Shown here: positions 26,701-41,100 of the stretch, piece by piece
How positions within the stretch are numbered: position 1 is the first letter of the stretch
Layout of the letters: each line of letters opens with the position of its first letter
Position numbers and translations under genes: made by a program
Assembly (NCBI GenBank): GCA_009760855.2
Contig: WPIO01000042.1
Span: forward strand, 2,090,001 to 2,154,000
Origin: Cristatella mucedo
Taxonomy: Eukaryota; Bryozoa; Phylactolaemata; Cristatellidae
Direction: 5' to 3'
Length of the DNA: 64,000 nucleotides
The notes under the pieces: generated by a model
The model's database searches: none
The model's input: the letters and a program-made list of their open reading frames with translations, nothing else
Told to the model about the DNA's origin: nothing

Positions 26701-29700
26701 CGATCGCAAGCACACCGGTGCTTGAGGGAACACGCCTCCGTAGCCCGCAGCTACACCACTGAGTACCAGAGAATGGCCGAATGCACTCGCTCACACATCG
26801 AACTCACTCTCGTGCAGCACTCCATTTCAAGCACGACCAACACTAGGCATTTTAGAAATTACAGCACAGATATGCTAACAGAAGCAATGACCGTCTCGAA
26901 GCTGGCACGAACTGCTTTCTATAGAGGCAGCATCCTAACTACAGAGCTAGCTGCCTAAACTTTTCAGCCCAGGGACTGGCTAAGAAATCGCCAGACCACC
27001 ATAAATTACCGTACATCGGGCAAATGAATCGGCCGATGAAGAGTAGTCAAGTAGCATTCTCATTATAAGAGAAAAAGACTTTCTTCTCTCTTTAGCGCTA
27101 CGATATCACTTAAGGTTGTCAAAGAGCTTTACAAGTTTAGTCGTTGTTTCAGCAATATCTGCCAGCTTACATACTGATCAGCTAGCTGAGTGCACACGAT
27201 TGTACCCTCGAACTATTAGGACACAAAAGAGAGACCATTATACTTTACTGCTTAGATTAAACAAGCGCTAAATAAGCGATTCTTTTTGCTCAGTGACGTT
27301 GCTCCAGCAAGTTCTAAGGGAAGAAATTCTAGTCTATCCTAATGCAGATATAATGAGATACAGCAGACAAAGTATGGCACTAACAAGTGGGTGCGCCACA
27401 CTACGACCACCTCTGTGCCTGTTTTTTTTTACAATTTTGCTTCGGAAAGCGCATCGTCCCATAGCACCAGACTGATCATTGGTTTAGTCTCTGAACGTTT
27501 ACTGTAAAGTGATGACATCAACAGGACTCTAGCTACTGACCTCATTAATCATTTTGACTGGCATAGCTATCCTTTATTATGAAGATAGTAGTCAAGGGTG
27601 CAATGGCAATTATTCCTTCCAAACGAGCAAGCACTGCATTCCGATTGTCCTCAAAAACACTGCTTTTACACATATGATGGACACAGCACCACTCAGAAGT
27701 AATGCTCAGCAAACTTTGCTTTAGATTCTCACTCAATCTTGGACTGTGACAAACCTGATAAAAATTGTCCCCCAGCTCACTGATAATGAACATTTCTGCA
27801 CACAACTTTTCAGTTCGGCCACAACAAAGCACTGTCTTTTTCGAAGGATCGCATTTAAGAACTCAGCGCAGCCAGGGCTACGCAGGGCAAGCCAATAGGT
27901 GCAACCACAGCCAACCTAATAGCCAGCATGCCAAAGACCGGGTTACCTCATTTGTGCTTCCTGCACTGCATGCAAAAAAGGTAATGAATGAGAACAGTAC
28001 TTAATAATTTGTCAAAGACTGCTCGCACACCTTTGCCTCAGAACCAGATCGGGAGCCATGCCTGGCTCGACACTCTGCAAGCCTGCTAAGGTAATAAAGT
28101 ATGGTTATAACTCCCCAACTGCTTTGCCACATCGACTTCGGTCGCTTGCCGACCGTCCAGCCAGGGTGCAAGCCAGCTGGAGCCTATGCACTGCTCAGCT
28201 TCCAGGCTGGCCAGCTTCTGCAATGCAAGCTGGCCCGACTCTCCTCTCTGCTGTCATTTCAACTCGCTGTTGAGTGATGGAAGTATTCATAGTTCTCTGT
28301 GGAGATTTTAGCGCCCACCTCGAGCCCAGTCACGTAATTCTAGAATGAGCCGAGGAGCAGCAGTGCAGCGACGGTCTGTTGGGCTAAGCTTGATGGTGCT
28401 TCGAAATAGCGGTTGACTGATCAAAGCATGATGGAATTACTATGTTCAGAACAGATTTATACAGCAATCAGCATGGTGTACTTGTCACACTCATAAAACA
28501 CATGGCAGCCCCTTGCCACAAGAATTTTTGGTTTTCTGGAACTAGCTTAAACTTTCGACAATGCCGGTAACTTAAACGGTTTGCTAAAGCTAAAGCATTA
28601 CGAACAATAGTTCAATTTACAACTTCTTGCCGATGCAGCATGCCAGTGACTTCGATTGAAACGATACAGCATCCGATACAATCACACCAGAAAAAAACAG
28701 CTCATGGCATACAGCCTACCTTTTGCTGCTGTACAGCATCGGCAGCTCGTGAATCCGTACTGTCAGCAATGGACATCCCCCTATTCAGGGCCTCAAGCAT
28801 GTTTTCAAACTCGCTCACATCACTGCCAATGACTGCACTGGTCACAGAAGGGTGCTGCTCGGTGCGCGCAGACGAAGGGAGGGGAGCACGCGTAGGCTGC
28901 CTCGGCTGGAAGCTGTCCTTCGATCGTGCAATGCCACCTGCGCCTGTGGCAGCCGCACCAGTGGAGCCGGCTGCTGTGGACACTCCGGCCTGCTGCTGCT
29001 GGGGTGCTTTGGAGATGATCAACTGGCTGCTGATGGCACGCCTTGAGCTACCACCATCGCCACTGGCAGCACTATTTCCGCTGCCGACAACCCGGGCCTT
29101 ATCTCTTGCCTCTCGCACAACGGCCGATTCCTCTGCCGCGTTGTCGCCAGGCAGTGACACCGCGGCAGAGCCGGGACGAAGTATTTGAGTGACCACCTTA
29201 GTCGACACACTGGGCTCACGAGGCTTCAAAGCTTTGGCGGCAGAAGTCGAGCTCTTGCTAGCCATGTTGTTCCACATGTCCTCGTGACATGCCGGCTGGC
29301 TATCCGACCTCTGAAATATCAAGAGAGACTCTCGTTGCTACACATTGCCAACGCATTTGCGATGGTTCATAAACCTGCTTTTGCCATCTCATTTCGTCAT
29401 CAAACGCCCTGGAGCTTTAATTTCCGTAATCGTGGACCAATTGTATCAAATTGTACCAATTCTACCAATTGCATCAAACCGAAATCAAAAATATTAAAAA
29501 CTAGGGTAAAACAGCAGAGCTGAACTCGGCATTTCAAATTTCACTCCAATACGTGAAATATTATAATAATAATAATAATATTGCACTTGATATTAGTTGA
29601 GTTATTTAATTTACACGGCACCAACCAAGCCTGGAAATGAAGCTGCATAAAAGTCACAAGTATGCACCTCAACAAGCTTCAAGCATCTATGGCGATCTAC

Positions 29701-32065
29701 CAAGGTTCGACAAATTGGGATACAAGTCGCATATGATGCAGAGATCGGTAAATCTTCTATATGTAGATTAGTTGCTTCCGGTTTACATCCAGGTTAGGCG
29801 TGGTTTGCATAACGAATATTTCCTTTCATGCAGAAGTCGTCGTCAGAACTTCCGATCCCAGTTCTAACATATTTGTCTTTCGAAAGGTACCATAAACACG
29901 TATTCGATTGTCAGACAAATGTTATAGGTATTTTCTTGACTTTTCACCTTAACGCTCTATTGCAGCTTCACGAATGACGTTTAATCGACAAAGCTTTACT
30001 TGCTTAATTTTCTTATAGGAGGCAACTGCCGTAGTAGGCACAGCAGCCCACTAATTCCTATGTTGGATTACTGTAGCTTTGCACTAAAAACAACACCAAA
30101 ATTATGGTGATAAGCTTGCTTTCCTTTTTCTCAACTTTTTTGCCGTACTGATAATTGGGATACAAGCTTAGATCTGCAGGCTCTACAGTAGAAATAGCTT
30201 TCCCAAATCTCGCGCACAACACTGACTTCACTGGTGCTGTTCATGCAGGCACCCTATTGGTAGAAGCTCTTTTTTGCTATTTCTTTGCAGATTACAGCAA
30301 CAATTTCAAACTTTTGCTTAGTCTATACTCAACTTTTTATATTATGCCACAATGTGCGCCAAAACCCATCTGCAATTTTGGATGTGTTGCAGCTATACAG
30401 AGTAATGTCTGCACAGCATTCACGGCAAGAGCCTGCCGTAAGTCGCACCTATCACTAGTGGCAACAACACCGAACCTTAAACTTTAGTTGAAAACTTACA
30501 AGCTTCGTATACATGTAAATCTAGAGACACATAGTTGTACACATATATACATACATATGCACAGACGAACATACTGGATATATACAAAAAAGAGACAAAG
30601 ACAGCTCTCATGCACATCCCTATATGTACAGTATCGGCAGGCACTTCCCTAAGTCTAAGCGACCGGCCAAACTTAGTGGACAACTTGATGTTTTCTCTAG
30701 TAAATCACCCTGTACTGTTCACAGGGAGCCATACTTTGCATGCGTATGGAACCAGCATGTAAGATAAAAATGCTGCGTCCTCAAACGTCCTGGTGCTTTA
30801 TTTTCCGCAACCATGGACATGTACAGCAAAATGTATCCAACCAAAATCATAAATTTTTCAAGAGTCGGTTCAAACAAGCAGGGCTGAACTGCATTTTAAA
30901 ATTTGAAATGCGTTACAAATGTCACTCCAGAACGTGAAGCATTAGCCGAGTTATGAATTTTTCAAGACACAAACTTCAGCAGAAATGAAACTGTGTCAAA
31001 ATCACAAGAATGCACCTCAACAAGCTTCACTCATGTACCTCAATCTACCAAGGTTCGACAAGTTGGGATACAAAATAAATATGATGGTGAGATTTGGAAT
31101 TTTTTTTATTTGCAGATATATTGCTACCGGTTTACATCCGGGTTAGGCTTGGTTTGCATAATCATGTCTTCCTTTATGCAGAAGTCGTCAGAGCTTGCGA
31201 TCCCATTTCTAACATATTTGTCTTTTGAAAGGCATCATTAACAAATACATGATTGTCGGACAAATTTGATAAACATTCTCTTGACACCTCCCTTAAAAAC
31301 CGACGTTTTTTCAGGGAGTCCACGTATGTATACTGGTTTATAGTGGCTTCAGTGCAATAGCGTTCTGATGCTAGCTATAGTGCAACAGCCCCACACCATC
31401 ACTTTAAAACTGCCGAGCTTTAACCTCTTCTGAAGGCACTCATCGTGGTAAGCTTAGTTAATGCTTCACACATCACAATAAAATATAATTCATTCAGCTC
31501 TCCTACCAGTATTGGAAAAGGTGAACTCCGATTCATCCGTAAACACCATTATTTTTTTGACAGTCAGCCAGGTCGCGACGTGGTCACTAGCCAGCTGCTC
31601 AATCTATATTTTTGCGTTTAGAAAGTAAAGGTTTACTATGGGTAAATCCCGGGAGTATTCGCTGCTGGAGTAGCCTTCACAGAAGGCTCAGTTAATTCCT
31701 GTCGGAAGTTGAAGTGCACTGGCAGCACTTTTTTGCAGGAGCAAATCTTTGCTTCAAGGTTTGTATGACCCTATTATCCAAATCGATTGCCAACTTAGGG
31801 TGACCTAAGACACCGATCCTCATTACCACCATACCGAGCTCCAACTGCTTCTTAATATTGCAGCAGCATAAAAACTGTTTTGAAAATCATAAGCACTCTA
31901 GCAATGCATACCATGCAATAGCCTGCCAACCACAATCTCGCAGATATTGGCATTCGTGAGGGCAGAAATCTCCCTCGCTGTGTCCATCTCTCAGTGCTTG
32001 TTAGCTACTTTACTCTTAACTTGCTGGCTTCTCAAGAAGTGCTCGACTACTCAGTCGTTAAAGGG

Positions 32066-32129
<64 letters not shown>

Positions 32130-35100
32130 GGGAAGAGATATATTTGACACATCCGCTAGATCTTACTTTGCTATGCTCTGCTGGTACAGAAAAAACTATC
32201 TTAAGAAGAACTTTACTGTTTCTGAACACCCTTTGAAACTGCTAAACTCATTAGTTTTTAAAATGTTTTCTCCTCCAATTTGGCAAACCAAGGTGGCAGC
32301 ATGCACCATTTATAGCCTCATGTGCTGTCAACCCCCTATAGTACCCGAAGGAGTTCTACAGGATCATCTGCCGAAGCAGGAGATTTTGATCGTATCTCAG
32401 TTACTGGTCTAAATCGTCTGAAATCACAACTTCTCTCACATTTTCTAGGGCTGAATTTGAGGCAGGGATCATGATTCCTAAAGAGGTAAAATTTGCTCTG
32501 AGAAAGAGTCCAATAGACCGAGCAACAGTCTTTAACCGCCATGCGGGTTTGATACTTGGCCAATTTCAACCTGTCGGCAGTATGCCATTTAATCAGCAAC
32601 AATCTTTCCTCACTAAGTTTTCGAAAACTGCTCGCATGAGCAAGTCAACGACTAAAACGTTTGAGTCAAAGCTTTGTCTGTCCAGCTGCTGTCAGCAACA
32701 GCAGGTACTAGGAAAAGTCGACCTTCCAAATGGATGGTGCTGAATTACCTCATACTGCCCATACTTCTTGTTCGGGATCAAATGGCATCAGAGTAATATA
32801 AGCCCAGCTTATGTACTTCCCCCTTCCAAAAAGACAATAGGTCTTTGGTTCCTAATGCCTTGCTAGTGAAGAGCATTAAATTGCCCTTATCAGTAGCCCC
32901 TAGATTTTGCATCACCTTAATCTTTGCCACTACTGTAGCTGAAGTGATAGCCGAGGTGGGCCGATGTCAGAGGCTGGGACATCTTGAGAATATTCTATGC
33001 TCTCTTGCTTATGAACATGTTCGCCTTAATATTTCTCGTGGCCCTATTCTAAAAATGCGAGTGAGTGAAAAGGGTTACATTAAAAGATGTTATGCATTTT
33101 CGGCTAGCTTGGTGCTAAAAAAAACTCTTACTGGTAGATGTATAATGGGGAGATGATGTCCATTGCTGAGTACCTACTTCCTAACCTGCTAAACAAGTCT
33201 AATCGCCTCTTCGGTATTGTGTAAACTCCAAGTTATGGGATATATATTGTTGGCCATTGACAATTAAACAAAAGCTGGTCAGCCTGTATCAAGGACTATA
33301 AAAAATGCTATTAACACATCAAATTGTGCCAAATAAACTTGCCGATGTCTCACTTGCCAAGTTATCCAGCACTGTAGTTCCCATGGTAAGCAAGGCTGCA
33401 AGGTGTATCGGATAAAAACTGCCTATGATGGGTAAGAGACGCCAAAAAAGTCCCTACAGTTGTCACCTAGAGATAACCCATCAAGCAATTTTGGTAACCA
33501 GCTTCTTGTTTAGACGATGAGCAGCCAGCAAGCTGGAGTGCTTGAAGCAAGCACACTCGAAGCTCGAGCACCTTGCTAAGGCTGCAGCTACTGCAACAAG
33601 ACAAGCCGCCAAACAAGCAATCCCATACCAATTCACCAGGCAACACTCGGAAAGGGCCTTCGGCTACCTTTGACTCAGTTGCTGAGCCTTAAAAAATGCA
33701 TCGGGGATCCTCGGGTGCCAAGATACACCACGGGGTAGCGAACCTGTACCACCCAGCATGACTATCGCAAGGCCAGAGAGCGTCTGGATGCCATCCAAAT
33801 AAGAAATCCGTCACGGTACAAGCATGCATTGCTAGCCGAGAACGACAGCAGAATTACCAAATGCCACGCAGAATTTGCCAGCTGCCGCACGAGAAGAGTC
33901 AAGACGATCAGGAACAGTATCTGCCAACACTATCTGCAGCCTCGAGTGCTATGAAAGCAAGTCATGAGAACTCACCGAGCTGCTGCCTATATCAGCAGCC
34001 GAATGAGAGCGAGCCGAACTGGCGAGAGCAACAGCAGCAGTACCAGCTGGGGACCTCTTCGGGTCCTTCGACATTTTTCTAACGCCGAATGTGACGTTGA
34101 TGAGCGCCTCTGGCTTAACTCGATAAGCCCGACCGACGGTTGACCTACAATCGCCACTCTGAGGTAGGGAGCGCGGGAGAGCAACTCTTCCAGTGGCCAG
34201 CCACGGCACAGACTGCCAAGCGACAGACAGTGAGACAGAACAGTAACCGGCAGCTGACATGCAGCACCGCCTGCCAGCGCACACCTTATCGTCATGCCAC
34301 CAGCGAATTGCTCGTCGAACACCACCTCGTATAGAACCTGCGGCTCGCTCACGTCGTCCAAGGTCTGCTGACGCTGCTGCACAATGCCTATAATCGTGCC
34401 ACGCAGACCCGAGGGAACAGTGTAACCCTCCAATACGTGGACGACACGGTCGAAGAGCTCGAACGTGGCTTCTGGGTCGGGAGCAACCTTGATGTGATTA
34501 TGGCCATGATCCTATTAAAAAGTTGCAACAAATGCAGCCACAAATAGGCAAGCTGCCAACTTGCCGATGGGCCGGCATGTGGCTGCACATGACAAGGCTA
34601 CCGGCTGCACCAAACAGGTGTGTGCGTGCATAAATGCGCGTGTGTGTTTTCGGGTGAGTGTTTCTCCCTTTGCAGTAAATGTAAAGCGCCTAGAAAGAGA
34701 TTAAGTTCTCTGAGGGCGCTTTATCAAGTGCATTATTATTATTATTATTTGTATATGCGTGTGCTTGCAAACAGCTAAACAGGGGTGGCCGGAAGTGCCT
34801 GCAGGCCCATTTTGCAAGCCATCGGCGATCTGCCTGGGTAGCTGGTAGTGCAGTTTGATCGTGCCGGTCATCCAAACAGGGCTCGGCTGCAACTGGCAGG
34901 TTGCACAAAGGTGGTGAGCAGCAGCGCACAACAACAGAGCCAAACAGAACGAACAGTCGCATAGGCAGACGTACGATGAAAAGCTGGCTGGGCAGCACCT
35001 GGATCTTGACCTTCTTAGCAGTGTCGGCCTTGGGCAGCTTGTCAGCAAGTAGCTCAATGGCACGCACGGTGTCACTGTCGACGACAGCGCTACCGAAAGG

Positions 35101-38100
35101 CAGGCGCTGGATACTGCGTGTCGGCAATGAGCGCACGTACTCGACCACCTTGCTTTGACTGCAGCAGCTGCAACATGGTGGACGGCAAAAGAGTGGCAGA
35201 ACAGTCAGCATCTGTGAAGCAGCATGTGCAATACTGCCGCCGTATGCCAAGCACGGTGGTATAGTGAGTGGCAGCGAGAACAGGGCCTAGGCAAAGGCCT
35301 CACGGAAGTGATGGCGGCAAAGCAGCTGACAGGTAGCACTCGAAGTGGAAAGCTGACGGGCCGAATCGGTAAACGCCGTTGCTGTCGCTTCAAGGCGTAC
35401 TTAACCAGCAAAGGCTCCTAAAGTGGACTCGTAAACTCGACTCACCTCTCGTCGAAAATGTCGCAAGCACGGAAATTATCATCATTCACTTTCCTACTTA
35501 GCTTCTCAAATAGGTGCGGAAACCTTCAACCAAGCAAGTGGGTGCTTTTCTTACAAGCACACGAGTTGCGCCCGTGAAATCAACAAATATCTCTGCACAT
35601 TGCTGCAGCAAATGAAACGAATAAAGACAATTTGTATATAGCTGCAACAACCAGATCCAGCAACACAGCCCAGTAAGGGTATTCGGCACATGATTTTCAC
35701 GATGCAAGCTACTTTAACATTAACATTGATACAGATCGTGCATACTAAATCTTGGTTTCTGCACAGGGTTCACAGATCTAGAAGCACCAAGTAAGAATAT
35801 TGGGGAGTTCACAATTTTCTGCTCACTACTTAAATAGCACATTGGTGATAGTAAGACATGTCCTTATCATAGCCACAAATATGGCCGTGCAGCAATTTAC
35901 AAGCAAACATTGCAGGAGAAGGAAGAGGCAGTGACACTCGGCAGGATCGCTATAACCGTGCAAGCACACCACCACAAAGCGGCTGACGGTTATCTTGTCC
36001 AGAGGGTTTTAACTCAAAGGAAGTTGCCACCAGGCTGCATTCCTGACGAGGAAATAGTCATTTATACTTGAATGTCTACACTTAGGGGCAAGCCAAATGT
36101 ATTTCCCTAATTCTTGGCTTTAAGAATCATTGCAGACTTAATTTAGGACCTGCTACCAATGTCAAAACTCACATGACTTTCCTAGTTCAGGGCATGCAAC
36201 AAGACTTTGAAGACAGACTATACACAAGCGTATCAATCGATGCTAGGCATATGACTTGTACCAAGGCCAATTGAACTTTGTTAAGGCCACATTAGCTACG
36301 GCTGATCAGAGCGTGTTCCTGAAGAGAAGTCAATAGCTTCAAGATGTTTATGCATGATGGCTCAGCCAATAGTGATCATTTAGGACTACTATATATATAT
36401 TGAACCTATTTGCTGGTTATACTTATTGTCAAACTTTGCTAAGATTCATGTTCTGTTGTAGGCTGTGTTTTTAAAGCTCATAATTTTCTCGATCATTGAC
36501 TAGTGAATGGCTTAACAGTAGCACTGCATCTCATAGACTATATCCATGCATATGTCACCGTCGAGGCATGTAGCACAGGTACTCGCTTGAACAAAGCAAG
36601 CAACAAGCTCCATATACAGCTCTCACAGCTGCACCCGAATGCTAGTTTTAAGATACTATTTTGACTACTGATGATAAGAACGGGAGAAGCTCAAAAACAT
36701 AAATAAGTTCATTAGCCAATGAGTAACATATATCCACCTCAAAGAACGTTCAATGCGTACTCTTGACAGTGCACAGCAGTTCATAATGGTTCTTACTTCA
36801 TTGTGTAGTCACGAATAAGGTCTGTTACCCGAGGGGAGTAGTACCATACGTCATCGACTTTCATCGTATATCCGGGGCACTTTTATACAAAAGATATCAA
36901 TTAGAGCATTGTAGGCGGTGTTGCACATGCTGAGCAGGTCCATAAAAAACAGCAGGCTACATGACATTCACCGAAGCAGCAATGAGAGGTGGCTAGTTCG
37001 AGTTACCTCTTCCCCCGTTTTGTTGCGCTTCAAGTCTAATCCTATGTCAATGTGGTTATGGCGTGAGTCCATACCACCCTCATCTGTACGTTGAACATAC
37101 AGAGTGCCGGTAATGCGAGACAGGAGCTGTGCAGTGATTCCAACAGATTGGGCTATTCGGCCAGCTTCCTGATAATTGGATGACCTGGTGCCAGGCTTCA
37201 AATCCTACAATGACAATTACAACACCAACCTATTTAAGTATACATCATGCTCATCAACGAACGCCAAGTGTGGGCTTTCATTATTAAAATCTACCAAGAC
37301 TGAGTTCGGCAGCAAACCATGCCATACCAGCTAAATATAGTGGTCAAAACCAGCACTTCCTCTAGGCCACAGAGGTAGGACAGCCGCATGAGCCTAAAGC
37401 CTGATAAGACACGCCTGGATTACACATGTGATTTAAAAATCAATAAAATTAATTCTATAGGATCGAAAAGTAAAAACCACTCATGCTTTCCCCTAAACGT
37501 CTATGCTTGCACTAGACGATGGCGCGCAGCTGCTCACAAAACATGCAGTGAATGATCATCAGTATTAAATGACAGCTCAATGTTTTCAAAATACAAAGTT
37601 TCAAGCATGACATTTATTCCCAACCACTTTCAGATTAATCCCTCACGGTCGACGAGGACGTTCACTCTTACACAAGAACGAGTAGAGTCTTTTACAGAAC
37701 CATACAGCGGCAGCAGAAAACAGCACGGAAATCGGCAGCACACAACTGTCAAACAACCGATAGCAACTGCAATTGTCAACAGCAGATAAAGCATACTAAA
37801 TACAATTCATGTGTATAGCACCCCAACAGAACCTAATCTCGATTAAGGCGCTTCACATATGCCTCGGGGCTCGAGCCCACAACCTCAGCCAGACCTTGGT
37901 CGGGGCAAGCACCTTAACCGCTGGACCACCACTAGCTGACAACGTCCTTGCGAAATTGTACATAAGAGGAAAAATTCACAGGCAGACCTTAGCACAGGCA
38001 CTATTTGTTATACTTCTGCAAATTGCTATAAGCTGGGCAGATCACGGATCATGCTAAGGTCAGTGCTGCCATCCACAGACTTAAGGGAATGAATTCTCAA

Positions 38101-41100
38101 TGCACCATTTGCCAACCCATCCAACTAAACTTTAGTACAGCACAGGGCACAAACATCTATAGCAGAGTCCGAGAAACTGGAAAATTAAAAACGACCGAAG
38201 GCTTCCATTCTAACCAAGAGCAGAAAACTTTGGTTTACCAGGTCGGCTCTCCAGCAATCATGCTAATCAGACTCCAATGACCTGCTCAGTACAAGTTTGA
38301 AAAGACCCCCTAAAGTGTCCAATCGAAATACAGTATACCAGATGAAGAATGAAACGTCAGACAAATCTATGGGGAGCACCTGCTCAGCCTACAAGTTATT
38401 TATTACGTTATTGTACAACACGAAACCAACGTATGCCGACCAGACGATCAGTCACTTATGGCATGGAAATTTTGCAGCAGCAGTCCCACCTTAAACAGTA
38501 CCTCATGGTTGGGGTTTTCATGCTTTCCAATTAAACAAGCATAAACAGCTTGGAAGTGCATGTATTACCCCTTTCATTAGACGGCCACATCAGCTCCACA
38601 GTCAAGTCCGTCTACTTTCAGTTACATAACATTGCTAAAAATTCGGGCTTGTTTAAACAAGGATACCACATCTACATTGGTTGATGCAGTTGTGACATCC
38701 CGACTTGACTTCTGAAACTCACTGCTTGCTGGTCTACCGGCATGTGCAATCAGGCACCTACAGCTGGTGCCAAACTCTGCAGCTAGGCTCGTCCGTCGTG
38801 AGCGTTACAGTTGCCACATCACACCACTTCTAGGCGACCTGCACTGGCTCCCTGTCAAGCAACGGATCGACTTCAAGGTTTTGTTGCTCACTTTTATGTC
38901 CCATCATTCTTTGGTGCCAGCCAACTTATCGGATCTACTCCCCCACCAGGCCAAGCATCGTACCACCAGCTTTTCGGAATCTAACTGTTTACCTATACCT
39001 CGTTCAAACCTCAAATCCTTTGGAGACCATGCCTTTAGTTCGTATGCTCCCAAAACCTGGAACTCACTTCCGACTTGGGTCACGACATCTCCTGACTTGA
39101 CCACATTTAAAAAGAAACTAAAACGCACCTATTTATGACAGCATTTAGTGGATCCCTGCGATTTGTCATTTATGTGCTTATGCATGCTGATCTTGTGCAT
39201 GCTGCCACCATACTTGCATGCTGACCATGTGCATGTCACCCCTAACCATGTTATTCTTGTTGTTTATTAAGCATGCTAACACTAACCATTCAATCGTGCA
39301 GCCTTTGCAGCAATTGTAAGGCACCTAGAAAGAGATTGAGATCTCTGAGGGCGGATTGTCAAATGTATTAATACTATTATTATTATTATAATTATTATTT
39401 TTATTATTCTTAACTCACTACTGATGTACGTCACAGTCCCCTGACATGACGACATTTAAAAAGGTTGAAACGCACCTGTTTATTAAAACATTTGGTGGGT
39501 CTTTGTGATTCGTCCTTCGTGTGCATGTACCTGCTTACACTATGACTGCTGCTTAAGGATGTTACCACCAAACATTTGGTAATGCTTTATATGGAGCATC
39601 TGTAAAGTGCCTAAAGAGAGATTCAGTTCTCCGAGGGTGCTATACAAATGTATTATTATTATTATCATTACCCAAATCAAAAGCAAGAGACTTGTTTGCT
39701 CACCATTTGCTACAATAATACCGATGGACTGGGAACCAGTAAAGTATCCCTACTTCACCAATATGCAAGATCTAATTGGTAAATGCAGCGTTTGAGCGAT
39801 AACAAAATCACGAGAGCATGCTGTCAAAGATCTATCGAAGTGATTGAATGACAGCTTGCCAGAGAATTGAAAGTGAAGTTGCAAAAAAACCAGACCTTTA
39901 CAAGTAAACTAATTTCTACAATTGTATCCTTTACAGCATACTAGAACGGGTTTCTAAAAAAACAAGCATTTGGAGTTAAACTTCAAAACAAGACCACACT
40001 TCTTTTACTGCCCACGCCGTTATCTTTCATGCCTAACATAAGTGACTCGGCCACCGAAAATCTAGCTCCCAAGTTTCCCATTTCTAAAATTCTTTTTAGC
40101 CGATTAACTCCAACAATTCTGCTCAGCACAGCTGACAATGATAAGGGTTTTCCGTATCCACGATCGAAAGACATGAGCACGCTGATGTGCAAAGACGATC
40201 GACTAGCGGACGGTCTGACCAAAAGCTTTCAAAATATTAATACGAATCATGCCATTAAAGAAATCGGTGCTCGGTTTTCACGGTCTAGATTGTGGGTTCG
40301 AGCCCTGCAGTGGGCGACACATTATTGCAAGCGACGGTGATAGCCATTAGGTCTCTTCTGCTGATAGGCAAATAAGGTTGCTTAGCCAATTAAACATTGT
40401 TTCTAAGGCTCTTGTGTGTTTTGCCTCGACAGGAACAAATATGAAATTTCTTAACCGTTCCCCAAATTGAAAGGATATAAGTAACTAGTAGTCATACACT
40501 TACTCAACTAAAAAAATGCATGCAACATCCCATGTTTACAACGAATGTACATACAACTAGAGATAACACTAGTAGTTAAACGTGCAAACAGTAATAGAGC
40601 CAAAGAAATCTGCGAGGTCCACAAAAAATCCGAAAATAATAATGCTGTTTGACCTACAAATGACCAAGAGCCCTTGAATTAGACACCAACAGAGAAATTA
40701 GTTATCCTACACCATCGACTGCTGTATCGGTGGGATAGCACCCGAAGAGAACTCACCCCAGGGCAAAACCAGGGTGGCTGTGTGGGGGAAAAGGCATACG
40801 TAACGAAAGGGAAAGCTTCGAGGGGAATATTCCGTAATACTAATAATCCAAATTGCATGCCAAATATATTTCCTGTGGCAGACCTACAGGATAACAAACT
40901 TTGATGGATTTGCTAAGGTGTACTCTTACTGAGATTAGGGTTATGAGTTTCAAATGCCAAAGAAGAGCCAGCCACCCTGGCTATGAAGATTTGTTGGCAT
41001 GCATCAGCAAGTTACAAACCATCAAGACCTTATGAGCTTCACTCTAAAGCCTGACATTATTGATGGATACAAAGCCGCTAATCTAGAATGACATTAAATT

